Source: Clostridium sp.
GTDB taxonomy: Bacteria > Cyanobacteriota > Vampirovibrionia > Gastranaerophilales > Gastranaerophilaceae
Direction of reading: 5' to 3'
Assembly (NCBI GenBank): GCA_018362895.1
Contig: JAHALR010000004.1
Coordinates: forward strand, 94,739-158,738
Length of the DNA stretch: 64,000 bases
The number at the start of each line of letters is the position of its first letter. The first letter of the stretch is position 1. Positions 1 to 9,100 of the stretch are shown piece after piece. A model generated the notes under the pieces. It was not told where the DNA came from, ran no database searches, and saw nothing but the letters and a program-made list of their open reading frames with translations. The position numbers were made by a program, and so were the translations under genes.

Positions 1-792
1 CTCATCAAAGAAGGCGAAAAAATAGAAACAATCGACAGCCACGAGGCTCAGATGCTCTCTAATTTCTTTGGATTTGCAAATACAGTTGTCAGAGAAATAA
101 TGGTGCCCAGACCTGAAATCTTTATGGTTAACGTTGAAGATAATATCAACGAGCTTGCTGATCTGATTATAAATTCAGGACATACAAGAATCCCTGTATA
201 TAGAGATAATGTTGATAATATAATCGGTGTGATTAATGCAAAGGACGTTTTAAAGGTTATAAAAAATAATCATGTCGACGAGAACTTTTCTATTGAAGTT
301 CTGGCAAGAGAATTGTTAATCGTGCCTGAAAACAAATTCATCTCGGATCTTTTGAGTGATTTCACTTCGTCAAAAAATCAAATTGCGGCTGTTGTGGATG
401 AACACGGCGGCATTGCAGGCATTGTAACAATCGAAGATATTCTTGAAGAAATTGTCGGAGAAATTTATGACGAATTTGACAAGGTTGAAACACCTGAACT
501 TGTCAAAATCGACGAAAACACCTTGAATGTTTCTTGCAAAATGGATATCGAAGACATAAATGAAAGATTTGACCTTGATATTCCGAATGAAGATTTTCAG
601 ACAATAGGGGGATATGTTTTCGGACTTTTGGGAAGAGAGCCTGAACTCAACGATGTTATCGAAGACAAAAATATCACTTATACAATTTTGGAAATCGACG
701 GAAGAAGAATTTCACGCATAAAAATGCATAAAGAAACACCGTTTGTCGATTCAACAGAAGAAAAGCACGAAGCCCAAGAGAGTGAACAATAG
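1..792 (+). CDS. CorC/HlyC (CNNM-type) CBS-domain membrane protein, 3' part
   Basis: The reading frame is open from base 1, so the 5' end lies outside the window; 263 codons are visible. The N-terminal membrane domain (DUF21) is missing here. What remains starts in the linker before 'REIMVPR', the usual entry to the first CBS domain (about visible residues 35-90). A second CBS domain follows (about 95-155, containing 'DEHGGIAGIVTIEDILEEIVGEI') and then a CorC/HlyC C-terminal domain (about 165-245). The family is linked to Mg/Co efflux and was once called hemolysin; the CBS pair probably senses nucleotide or Mg-ATP. The acidic tail (EEKHEAQESEQ) is not conserved in the family. Family assignment is firm; the transported ion is not shown. 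Confidence 0.88.
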   Translation, partial: LIKEGEKIETIDSHEAQMLSNFFGFANTVVREIMVPRPEIFMVNVEDNINELADLIINSGHTRIPVYRDNVDNIIGVINAKDVLKVIKNNHVDENFSIEVLARELLIVPENKFISDLLSDFTSSKNQIAAVVDEHGGIAGIVTIEDILEEIVGEIYDEFDKVETPELVKIDENTLNVSCKMDIEDINERFDLDIPNEDFQTIGGYVFGLLGREPELNDVIEDKNITYTILEIDGRRISRIKMHKETPFVDSTEEKHEAQESEQ

Positions 793-794
793 GA

Positions 795-1037
795 TTATTC
801 ATTTATTCCAAAAAGTTTTATTCTGACATCACCTATCTCACATTTCATTTTGTTGAGCTTTTGCTTTAATACTTTTAGTATCGAGTGAACATCTCGTCTT
901 TCAAGATTTTCAAAATAATTTATGCTTGCTTCAAAAAGATTTATAAAACTTGAACAGATGAAAATATCTTCTGAGAGGCTGAGTAATTTTTTGCGTACGT
1001 TTACATTTTTGTATTGTTCGGAAATTTCTTTTTTCAT
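795..1037 (-). CDS. Small hypothetical protein, partner of mini-regulator
   Basis: An 80-residue, lysine-rich, probably all-helical protein that I do not recognise. A strong ribosome site (AAAGGAG) lies 6 bases before its ATG, and a near-consensus promoter (TTGACA, 17 bases, TAGAAT on this strand) lies about 75 bases upstream. It is divergent from the small regulator gene starting at 1186, and the promoter overlaps a set of inverted repeats. It ends 2 bases from the convergent CorC-type gene. The good translation and promoter signals support a real gene. Function unknown; possibly the controlled partner of the adjacent regulator. Confidence 0.6.
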   Translation of the reverse strand: MKKEISEQYKNVNVRKKLLSLSEDIFICSSFINLFEASINYFENLERRDVHSILKVLKQKLNKMKCEIGDVRIKLFGINE

Positions 1038-1083
1038 GGTGCTCCTTTTATGTTAAGTAAGTTGAACATGCGTTGGTATCTTT

Positions 1084-1162
1084 ATGCTATTTTTAGCATT
1101 ATTTTGCTATAATTCTACTATCATTAGCAATTAATGTCAACATTTATACAAAATAGTAGAAT
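1084..1162. promoter_or_regulatory. Operator-like cluster of inverted repeats between divergent genes
   Basis: Three inverted repeats are nested here. ATGCTA/TAGCAT (1084-1089, 1094-1099) has a 4-base gap. TTGCTA/TAGCAA is at 1104-1109 and 1125-1130. A perfect 10-base pair ATTCTACTAT/ATAGTAGAAT is at 1112-1121 and 1153-1162, with centres 41 bases apart, about four helical turns. The outer arms hold the -10 box of the leftward promoter and a TAGAAT that could serve the rightward gene. This suggests a repressor that binds both arms. Confidence 0.55.
1112..1140 (-). promoter_or_regulatory. Sigma-70-type promoter for the 80-aa gene
   Basis: Reading the minus strand, TTGACA (1140-1135), a 17-base spacer and TAGAAT (1117-1112) form a near-consensus promoter for the gene at 795-1037. 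The -10 box lies inside one arm of the 10-base inverted repeat, so a protein bound there would block it. Confidence 0.6.
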
Positions 1163-1185
1163 AATAGACATAAATGGAGAATATT

Positions 1186-1392
1186 ATGTCTATTAAAAAA
1201 ATAATAAAAACTATACTGGTTGAAGAAGAAATAACAATGACACAGTTATCTGAAAAGCTATCTGCCGTAAAAAATAAAAAAATAACATTGGATTCAATTT
1301 CAAAAAAACTTGCCAAAAACACCATAAAATACTACGAGGTCGAAGAGATTCTTGACCTCCTTGGCTATAAAATAAAAATTGAAAAGAAATAG
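1186..1392 (+). CDS. Mini DNA-binding-type regulator (paralogue of 41685-41900)
   Basis: I start at ATG 1186 because GGAGA lies 5 bases upstream; the earlier in-frame ATG at 1174 has no ribosome site. The 68-residue protein has a short helical N-terminus (IIKTILVEEEITMTQLSEKL) resembling the first helices of an XRE fold and a C-terminal segment ending ILDLLGYKIKIEKK. It aligns with the 71-residue protein at 41685-41900 (shared pattern IIK, IT, L, KL, S-KL, K, E-EI, LG). Both sit divergently beside another tiny gene with palindromic DNA between. A small autoregulatory DNA-binding protein is likely but inferred. It ends 1 base before the convergent glgA stop. Confidence 0.6.
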   Translation: MSIKKIIKTILVEEEITMTQLSEKLSAVKNKKITLDSISKKLAKNTIKYYEVEEILDLLGYKIKIEKK

Positions 1393-1393
1393 C

Positions 1394-2842
1394 CTATCTT
1401 CCCAACTCTTCTTTATAAGCCTCTACGTATTTTGCCGCACTTTTATCCCAGCTGAAATCCGCTGTCATTGCATTTTTGACAATCATTTCCCAGTCTTTCT
1501 TATCCTTGAAAATGTCAAGTGCATATCTTATGCAATCCATCATAGAATACGGGCTGTAATTCCAAAACTTGAAACCGTCTGAGCCTTCCATAGGATATCC
1601 GACAATCGTATCATCCAAACCGCCTGTCGCTCTTACAATAGGCACCGTGCCATATTTCAATGATATAAGCTGGCTCAAACCGCAAGGCTCAAACGCAGAC
1701 GGCATTAAAAACATATCAGCACCTGCATACATTAAATTGCTAAGTTCCGCACAAAAATCAATTTTTGCACGGATATTTGAACTTGAATCATTCAAATATC
1801 TGAACATATCTTCATAATGTTGTGCACCCGTACCCAAAATGATAAACTGTGCATCCAGCCCTTTCAACTCTTCACAAACAGGTCCGAACAAATCAAAGCC
1901 TTTTTGTTCTACGAGTCTTGACACCACTGCTATGAGAGGTTTATCTTTTTCAAAAGGCAAACCAAATTTTTCAAGTACAGCTTTTTTTGAAACCTCTTTT
2001 TCCTTCCAATTTTTTACAGAATAATTTTTTGGAATCAGTTTGTCAGTTTCAGGATTAAATACGCTGTAATCCACACCGTTTAAAATCCCCAGAAGTTTAT
2101 GAGCATTATGGTTCAGTGTCCAGTCCAGACCATGCCCACCTTCATAAGTTTTGATTTCATTTACATAATTTGGTGAAACAACAATTATTTTGTCGCTATA
2201 ATTTATTGCACCCTTCATCCAGTTCAACATGCCGAAATGTTCCAGTCCCCAACAGTTCCAGACATCTTTATGGTCAAGTTGTGCAAAATACAGCAAGTCA
2301 TCAAACCACTGTCCCTGATACGCAATATTATGTATAGAGAAGAAGTTTTTTGCTTCTTTAAAGAAAGGATCATCCTTATAATTAACCTTCATATAAACGG
2401 GAATCATAGCTGTATGCCAGTCATTTGAGTGTATTATATCGGGTTTGAAATTCAAAAGCCTTGCATATTCAATTGCTGCATGAGAAAACGCAATAAAACG
2501 TTCATGTTCATATCTTGTGTCTATGTTTCTCGGGTAAACTTCATGAAAAGGAGCAAAATATTTACTGTTATCAAGAAAAAACACATTCACGTTTGTTCCG
2601 GGCAGTTTAGCCATTTTAAGATTAAAATAATATTGTCCATAGCTGTAATCAATTGTCAGCTTAGAATTTGGGATTTCTTCAATGCCATATTTATGTTGAT
2701 CAATGCAGCCATGCAAAGGAGTAAAAACAGCAACTTCATGCCCCATTTTTTCAAGAACCTTCGGCAGACTTCCTACAACATCAGCCAGACCGCCAACTTT
2801 TGAAAATGGTGCAACCTCCGCTGAAACAAACATTATTTTCAT
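1394..2842 (-). CDS. glgA: Glycogen synthase (ADP-glucose-dependent, GT5)
   Basis: Makes alpha-1,4-glucan from ADP-glucose. The 482-residue length is normal for the family. The N-terminal GT5 domain begins MKIMFVSAEVAPFSKVGGL, whose K-x-G-G-L binds ADP-glucose, and 'HSNDWHTAMIPVYMK' follows. The C-terminal GT1-type domain has 'VSRLVEQKGFDL' and the catalytic-site motif 'FEPCGLSQL' near residue 395, then a glycine-rich 'RATGGLDDT'. A -10 box (TATAAT, minus strand 2884-2879) and an AAGGGA ribosome site precede the ATG. No other glycogen gene is in the window. Its presence indicates glucan storage. Confident. Confidence 0.97.
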   Translation of the reverse strand: MKIMFVSAEVAPFSKVGGLADVVGSLPKVLEKMGHEVAVFTPLHGCIDQHKYGIEEIPNSKLTIDYSYGQYYFNLKMAKLPGTNVNVFFLDNSKYFAPFHEVYPRNIDTRYEHERFIAFSHAAIEYARLLNFKPDIIHSNDWHTAMIPVYMKVNYKDDPFFKEAKNFFSIHNIAYQGQWFDDLLYFAQLDHKDVWNCWGLEHFGMLNWMKGAINYSDKIIVVSPNYVNEIKTYEGGHGLDWTLNHNAHKLLGILNGVDYSVFNPETDKLIPKNYSVKNWKEKEVSKKAVLEKFGLPFEKDKPLIAVVSRLVEQKGFDLFGPVCEELKGLDAQFIILGTGAQHYEDMFRYLNDSSSNIRAKIDFCAELSNLMYAGADMFLMPSAFEPCGLSQLISLKYGTVPIVRATGGLDDTIVGYPMEGSDGFKFWNYSPYSMMDCIRYALDIFKDKKDWEMIVKNAMTADFSWDKSAAKYVEAYKEELGR

Positions 2843-2897
2843 GATAAACTCCCTTGTTAATCAATATTCTCCATTCAAATTATATCATTATTTTAAT

Positions 2898-2925
2898 AAA
2901 AAAAAGACCCTTATTTCTAAGGGTC
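2898..2925 (-). terminator. Rho-independent terminator of pseudopilin gene 1
   Basis: On the minus strand an 8-bp stem GACCCTTA/TAAGGGTC with a GAAA loop is followed by eight T residues. All 28 bases are identical to the terminator of the second pseudopilin at 37708-37735. Confidence 0.92.
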
Positions 2926-2969
2926 AAAGTCACATGCATAATCTAAACTATAAGGAGTTTAGAACTTTT

Positions 2970-4760
2970 TTACCATTGGATAAAAACAAGTCCTGACGAA
3001 CCGTTGCCGCCTCTACCCAATGAAAGACTAGAACCGCCTGACACATTAGCGGCACCACCGCCTCCGCCGGAGCCGGCGCCGTATATTCTGTTAAAAGACC
3101 CGAGTTGTGAATTGTCTTTAAATACCGATTGTGTAAGTCCGTTCAATGAATTATTTCCATCTTGCAACCCGCCAAGTCCGCCTGTACCGGTTTTCTTTGC
3201 AGTCAACACATCTGACAAAGCCCCATTACCGCCAACCGGCATTGAATTAGAATTAATCGTTTGAGAATATGATTCTTCATTAGCAGGGTCAATTTTTAGT
3301 GCACCTGCACCGCCTACAACCTCTGCACCGTTCTTTATATAAGAAGATTGACCGTCAAGACCTGCTGTCTGTGTATTATTTTTATAATGCGACAATATTT
3401 TTCTTATAGAAGGCGCTACATCACCGCCTTGTCCGCCTTTACCAGGAAAAAGAAGAGTCCTTTGTGGCATTTCAGAATAAGCTATTTGAAGAACTTTTCC
3501 TGCTTGTCCGCCCAAACCTGCATATACAGGTTTATAAACTATTGCAACCAGCCCATTTTTTCCTGATGCAGCATAGCTCCTGTAATCAGAGTTACCGTAT
3601 TTTCCTCTTCCACCGCCTCCTGCTCCATAGTTATTTTGATATTCTTTACAATAAGCAAATTTTTGCCAGAGAGTTTCATTACACATAGTTCGACAAGTTA
3701 TTATGTTTGCGCAGTTTTTTTCTGATGTACGAATTTCCTGGTTAAAATCTATTCCAAATTTATCCTTATAACTGTTTAATGTTGAATTATTATTGTATTT
3801 ATATTCCATCTGACTTTTTGATGAAACAGCACCAACCGGATAAGACTTTGCTATGCTTCCATATGCACCTCCCAGTTTAGATATACCTGTCATTGGAGCT
3901 GAATAAGTCAACGAAAGATAATAACCAAACCCACCGGAAGCATTAACATCAGGAGACACTTGTATTTCTCCGTCATTGCATCCAAAATTATATTGTCTGG
4001 TTGAACCGGAATAATTATAACCAATTATACTACCCCTGCGAGAAAAACAGCCCATTCTAATACCACCGTAATTATAACTCACGCCACCGCCGCCGCCCGC
4101 AGCAACAACATCAAAATTATTTTTAAAAGAAGCATCTTCCCTTTTTATTTGTGAATAATCTCCCGCAACACCGGTAGAACTGCTACCTCCGGCACCCGCA
4201 CCACCTGAGCCGACTTTAATTTTTATCTGTGTATCTTTCGCCAAAGTTACTGCATTTACATGCACAACTTCACCATATGCACCTGCACCTCCGCGGTTGG
4301 CAAGATCTCCGTCGCGCCAGCCTCCGCCGCCGCCTCCTCCGACAACAAGAAACTCATAGTTTCCGGCTTCTGGAGTTATGAAAGAATACTCTCCGGGTTC
4401 TGTATAATTTTTATGCACAGTAGCTCTAGCTCCGGCACCAGCACCTCCGCCGCCTCCGCCTATAATAGTCGCAACAAAATTCTTTGCATTGGGAGGAGGA
4501 TTAAAAACACAACCGTATCTTCCTTCCTCGTTATCATATATTACACTGCCATCTACCAGGTCATTGTTTATCATAGATTTTGCTACAAGAGTATTTCCAT
4601 TCCAATAACAGGCGTATAGTCCATGTTCTTCATATTTTTTCTGTCTGATTTTTTTTGTGAGTATAGGGATTGATGCTAATGTTATCAAACACACTATTAA
4701 AAGTGTTATCAATGCTTCTGCGAGTGAAAATCCTTTTTTAGTTGTTTTAGAATAATTCAT
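2970..4760 (-). CDS. Type IV pseudopilin N-terminus fused to glycine-rich tail-fibre-like domain (copy 1)
   Basis: 596 residues. A short basic leader ends KKG, then FSLAE: a prepilin-peptidase site (G|F, Glu at +5) and a hydrophobic helix to about residue 35. After a linker, 'CVFNPPPNAKNFVATIIGG' begins a glycine-rich region that runs to the C-terminus, with blocks of 5-8 glycines at about residues 100, 140, 220 and 570 and a final 'SGLVFIQW'. This resembles the glycine-rich adhesin domains of phage tail fibres (FTxPAG...VTVxGGGGG start, LVxIxW end). Residues 10-37 are identical to the copy at 35656-37680. Probably a surface adhesin carried by a type IV pilus or type II secretion-like machine; no assembly genes are in the window. 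TAGGAG precedes the ATG. Glycine blocks make it locally GC-rich. Confidence 0.8.
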   Translation of the reverse strand: MNYSKTTKKGFSLAEALITLLIVCLITLASIPILTKKIRQKKYEEHGLYACYWNGNTLVAKSMINNDLVDGSVIYDNEEGRYGCVFNPPPNAKNFVATIIGGGGGGAGAGARATVHKNYTEPGEYSFITPEAGNYEFLVVGGGGGGGWRDGDLANRGGAGAYGEVVHVNAVTLAKDTQIKIKVGSGGAGAGGSSSTGVAGDYSQIKREDASFKNNFDVVAAGGGGGVSYNYGGIRMGCFSRRGSIIGYNYSGSTRQYNFGCNDGEIQVSPDVNASGGFGYYLSLTYSAPMTGISKLGGAYGSIAKSYPVGAVSSKSQMEYKYNNNSTLNSYKDKFGIDFNQEIRTSEKNCANIITCRTMCNETLWQKFAYCKEYQNNYGAGGGGRGKYGNSDYRSYAASGKNGLVAIVYKPVYAGLGGQAGKVLQIAYSEMPQRTLLFPGKGGQGGDVAPSIRKILSHYKNNTQTAGLDGQSSYIKNGAEVVGGAGALKIDPANEESYSQTINSNSMPVGGNGALSDVLTAKKTGTGGLGGLQDGNNSLNGLTQSVFKDNSQLGSFNRIYGAGSGGGGGAANVSGGSSLSLGRGGNGSSGLVFIQW

Positions 4761-4937
4761 CTTAACTCCTATAAAATAATCTTTTTCATTAATAAAATAA
4801 AATAACTTAATGTCCTAAATTAAATATACCACATTTTATAAGTTTTAACACTAAATATTAAACATTAATTTAATGCTTAACGTTATTTTAAAAACATCCT
4901 CTTTAAACTGATAATATTCAAAAGGGGAATGGTAGTT

Positions 4938-5258
4938 ATGTCTGATATGAAAAAACTATTAGGAAAAAAAATCAAACAATTCAGAAAATCGAAAAATCTG
5001 ACACAAGAAGAGCTTGCTGAAAAAATAAACATTGAAGTTCCCAGTTTAAGCAATATAGAAACAGGCAAATTTGCTCCTTCTTTTGACACACTTCAAAAGC
5101 TGAGCAGTATATTGAATATAGAACTCTGGGAGTTTTATTATTTTAACCCTGTTTCAAATGAAAAAATGATAGAAGAAATAAATATCAAAATTAAAAACAA
5201 CGAAAACCTTACAAAAATTGTTTACAATTTTATCAAATCCATTGAACAATTAGGCTGA
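4938..5258 (+). CDS. XRE-family transcriptional regulator
   Basis: I choose ATG 4938 because AAGGGG lies 10 bases before it; the ATG at 4929 overlaps that ribosome site. The 106-residue protein has a classic HTH_3 domain at about residues 6-60: 'IKQFRKSKNLTQEELAEKI' then 'VPSLSNIETGKFAPSFDTLQKL'. A short helical C-terminus (about 70-106) may dimerise. It is divergent from pseudopilin gene 1, with 177 bases between them, so it could control that gene. The 3' end overlaps scpA (convergent) by 9 bases. DNA-binding role confident, target unknown. Confidence 0.85.
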   Translation: MSDMKKLLGKKIKQFRKSKNLTQEELAEKINIEVPSLSNIETGKFAPSFDTLQKLSSILNIELWEFYYFNPVSNEKMIEEINIKIKNNENLTKIVYNFIKSIEQLG

Positions 5259-6128
5259 TTCTTTTTCTGATTCAATAGTTTTTTTGTAAGGAACAGCATA
5301 TAGTTCGCCGTAAAATTCCTCTTGGTACAAATCTATGTCTGCCTCAGGTTCTGCTGTTAAAAACAAAAGAGCAATATAAGCTGATATTTTATCCAAACCC
5401 AGAAGTGTCAGAGTATTTAATTCTACTTTTTCTTCTGTTTCAAAAATCTTTTTAAGGTTTTCATGCAAAACTTCCACACTCTTTTCAATATATTCATCGT
5501 GAGCAAGGTTCACAATGTCATCGGGAGTCAGTCTTGCATAAGAACGAACACGCCTTTTTGCACGTTCATGTGCATTTTTCAATGATTGCTTTCTATCCAG
5601 TTCTTCATAAAATTGAAGTTGTTTAATAAGGTCTTTCAAATTAACCATACGGCTTCTATTCAAACGTACACTGGTTCTTCTTTGCAAAACCTCATCGAGC
5701 GAAATAACATTGTTTGTATTTATGTCATCCTCATTCCAGCTGTCATCTTCCAATTCATAGTCTTCATAATTTTCTTCTTCAAGACCCTCAATCTGGTTAG
5801 CATCAATTCCTTCAAGCACATTGGATTTTAATCTTAGCAAAATAGCTGCAAACAAAAGCGTCCTTCCGGTAAGTCTGAGATTTTGGGCTTTCATTTGAAA
5901 AAGATGAGCGAGATATTTATCCGTTACATCAACAATATCAACATTCCACGGGTCAATTTTTCCGTTTTTAGCCATTTGGACAAGAATCTCAATTCCGTCC
6001 ACCTGACCCGATTCGTTCTGTGTTTCAACAGCAGAAATCATGGACATTTCATCTAAACTGTTTTCAGAAGTTGAGACAGTTCCTGTTACATAAAATTCAT
6101 GATTCAAGTTAGATTCGGCTGTTTCCAT
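5250..6128 (-). CDS. scpA: Segregation and condensation protein A (kleisin)
   Basis: 292 residues. ScpA bridges the SMC head domains in the bacterial condensin complex. Family signature at about residues 45-115: 'GIEILVQMAKNGKIDPWNVDIVDVTDKYL' region followed by 'LTGRTLLFAAILLRLKSN'. An acidic middle region (EEENYEDYELEDD) follows, and the C-terminal winged-helix part ends near residue 275. It lies 7 bases downstream of smc on the same strand, so the two are co-transcribed. The partner scpB is not in this window. The N-terminal 40 residues are not conserved, so the start is slightly uncertain. Confidence 0.92.
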   Translation of the reverse strand: METAESNLNHEFYVTGTVSTSENSLDEMSMISAVETQNESGQVDGIEILVQMAKNGKIDPWNVDIVDVTDKYLAHLFQMKAQNLRLTGRTLLFAAILLRLKSNVLEGIDANQIEGLEEENYEDYELEDDSWNEDDINTNNVISLDEVLQRRTSVRLNRSRMVNLKDLIKQLQFYEELDRKQSLKNAHERAKRRVRSYARLTPDDIVNLAHDEYIEKSVEVLHENLKKIFETEEKVELNTLTLLGLDKISAYIALLFLTAEPEADIDLYQEEFYGELYAVPYKKTIESEKESA

Positions 6129-6135
6129 TTTTCAC

Positions 6136-9100
6136 TTAATCCCTTAATTTAACGCCCGTTACACGAGTTATACCTTTTTCTTTTTGAGTTACGCCGATTG
6201 TCCTATTTGCTGATTCTATCATAGGTTTACGGTGACTAACTACTACAAATTGCGTATTTTCAGCTTGAGTTTTTACCATATCAGCAAGTTTCTCAACGTT
6301 GATTCCATCAAGGTTCGCATCAACTTCATCAAACGCATAAAACGGAGCCGGAAGGTATCTTTGAATCGCAAACACAAAAGCAAGAGCTGTGAGAGATTTT
6401 TCTCCCCCTGACATCAAATTCAAGCGAGTTTTTTCTTTATCTCTAGGCTGTGCTTCTATCGACATACCGCCTTGAAAAGGTTGTTCATGATTATCCAGAA
6501 CAAGTGTTCCTTCACCCTCCGACAGTCTGTGGAAAATCTCTTTGAAGTTATCGTTTATGTTGTTATATGTATTCATAAACGTATCTTTTTTTAGATTTTC
6601 ATAGCCCTGCATTCTGTCCATAATTTGATTTTTTTCATTAGACAAAGTTTCTATTTTTGTTTTCAATTCATTCTGACGTTCTGAAACTTCGTCATATGAT
6701 TTTATTGCCCGCATGTTCACATCGCCGAGTTCATCCATACGTCTTTGCAGTCTTTGAATTTTACCGGTAATTTCTTCCACAGAGATTTCAATTTCCTGAA
6801 GCTTTGAAACGTCAATTCCGTTTTCTTTAAGCTCCTCTTTAACATTTTCAAGTTGTGGTTCAAGCTCTCTTCTTCTGGCTTTAAAAGCTTCTATCTGTTC
6901 AGCAATCTTTTCAACATTGAGATTGAGAACATTTTTTTGTTTATCAAGTTCGAGATATTGTTCATTAACAGAATCTCTTTCTGTTTGTATTTCAACAAGT
7001 TTCTCTCCCAATTCTTTAATTTTTACTTCAAGAACTTCAATTTGTTTTTTAAACTCTTCAATTTCTGTTTTATATTTAACTTTGTCCTGTTCAAGTATTT
7101 CATTGTCTTTGTGTAGTCTGTCAATTTCTTTGTTATGTGTTTCAATAACATCACTTTGGAAAGCAATTGTTCTATTAAAGCCTTCTATATCATTTCTACA
7201 ACCTGTAATTTTTGATTCCAGCTGTTTAATCTGGTTTTCTGTTGACTCTGTAAGCTTTTTCAGGTTTGTCAATTCTTCAGGTGTCATTTTCTCTTCAATC
7301 TCTTTGATTTCTTCTTCGAGCTTAAGAGTTTTTTCACCCAATTCAATGTGCTGCTGTTCCATTTTATCCAAATCAGCTTCAATTTTCTTAATTTTTGGTT
7401 CTGCTTGTTCGATTAGAGCTTTTTTCTCATTAATATTGTTTTCGTTTTCTTCAGAATTTTTAATAAGATTAGCAAGCTCCATTTTCGCCTGATTGTGAGC
7501 AGTCATGGTATTAGAATATGAAATTCTAACTTTATCCAATTTTTCTTCAAGTTCTGATTTTTTGCGTTCAAGTTCTGCATAAGCTTTTTCAAAGCCTTTA
7601 AGTCTTTCTTTGAATTTTGCAAGTTCATCATCCTGAGACTGGCTGAATTTCAGACCCGAACGTTTTTGTGAGCCGCCCGAAATTGAACCTGATTTTTCAA
7701 ACAATTCACCGGTAAGAGTTACCATTCTGTATTGTCCGATAAGTTTTCTTGCACTGTTATAATCTTCAACAACAAGTGTTTCGCCCAGTGCATGGAAGAA
7801 AACATTAATGTATTCATCATCAAAATCAATAAGGTTTATCGCAAAATCAATTACACCTTTATCTTTTGGCAGTCTTAAAGATTTTGGTGCTTTGTTAATT
7901 TTGTTCATAGGAAGAAATGTTGCACGCCCGGCATTTGCACTTTTCAAAACTTCGATAGCAATTTTTGCAACTTCATCATCATCCACAACAACATTGGACA
8001 TTCTACCACCCATTGCAACTTCAAGAGCAGTAGAATATTCTTTATCTACTTGACCAAGCTGTGCAAGAGTAGCATGAACACCGCTTATTTTTGCATTCAA
8101 AACCGTATCAACAGCACGGCCAAAATTCATTTCATCAAAAGCCTGTTTTTGTGCTTCCATTTGTGAAATTTTTCTGTACGCTGTTTGTACATTATATTGA
8201 ACATCATTCAATTCATTTTTAGTTTTATCGAGTTCATACAGTGTATTTTGTTGAATAACTTTAAAATCTTCAAGCTCTTTGCCGAGTTCTTCAACCTGAA
8301 CCTCAACGCGGTCTTTATTTCCCGCAAAATTTTGTTTAAAATTTTCAAACTCTTCAATCTTTTGTTTTGCCTCTTCAACAGATTTTAACAGACTGCTCAA
8401 TTCTGATTCCATAGGAGCTTTAGCCTGAATGAGTTTTGTCTCTTCATCTTTTGCAGCTTCAAATTCTTTTCTTAGTTCATTTCTTCTGGCAACATATTTG
8501 TCAGCTGATTCACTTAAACCTGATACCTCTTGAAGCATTTGAAGAAGTCTTGCTTTTTCTGATTCCAGCTGAGTTTCAATTTCTTTTATCTCATTTTCTT
8601 TTTCTAAAATTTGCAGTTTTGCTTTTTCATTTTTTTGATTAAGATTTTCGATTCCGTTTTTGGCATTCTCAACTGTTTTCAGGTTATTTTGGATTGTTTT
8701 ATCAGCAAAATTAATTGCAGCTTCCTGTCTGTCAACCTTACCTTTTATTTCTTCAACCTGTTTTTTTACTTCAATCTGCTCTGCTTCGCCTTTTTCTTTT
8801 ACAAGATCAGAGAGTTCATCGAGTTTTGTTTTAACTTTCAGAATTTCTTCATCAAGTTTTTTGATTTTCACTTCTTCTTCTTTTTTCTTTTTGTTCGAAT
8901 CAAGAATGCTTTCGTGCGCACGTTCCAAACCTTTTTTTATTTCAAAATATTTAACAGTTGTAATTTTACTTTCCAGATCCGTTTTTTCATCACGAAGCTT
9001 TTGATATTTCAGTGCAACTTCTCTTTCAGCTTTTAATTGTTCAAGCCTTGTTTCAACTTCGGAAAGAATCAAAAGCGAGTTTTGTACACGCGCTTCAACA

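Noticed and set aside
795..1392. Classical type II toxin-antitoxin pair
   Set aside because: The genes are divergent rather than co-directional and neither protein shows a known toxin motif. It is kept only as a regulator module.
3004..3264. Proline-rich open frame opposite pseudopilin gene 1
   Set aside because: Proline codons are simply the complement of glycine codons on the real strand.
6917..7492. Open frame of 191 codons opposite the smc coiled coil
   Set aside because: It is serine/leucine-rich, as expected from the complement of Glu/Lys-rich coiled-coil codons. Not a gene.
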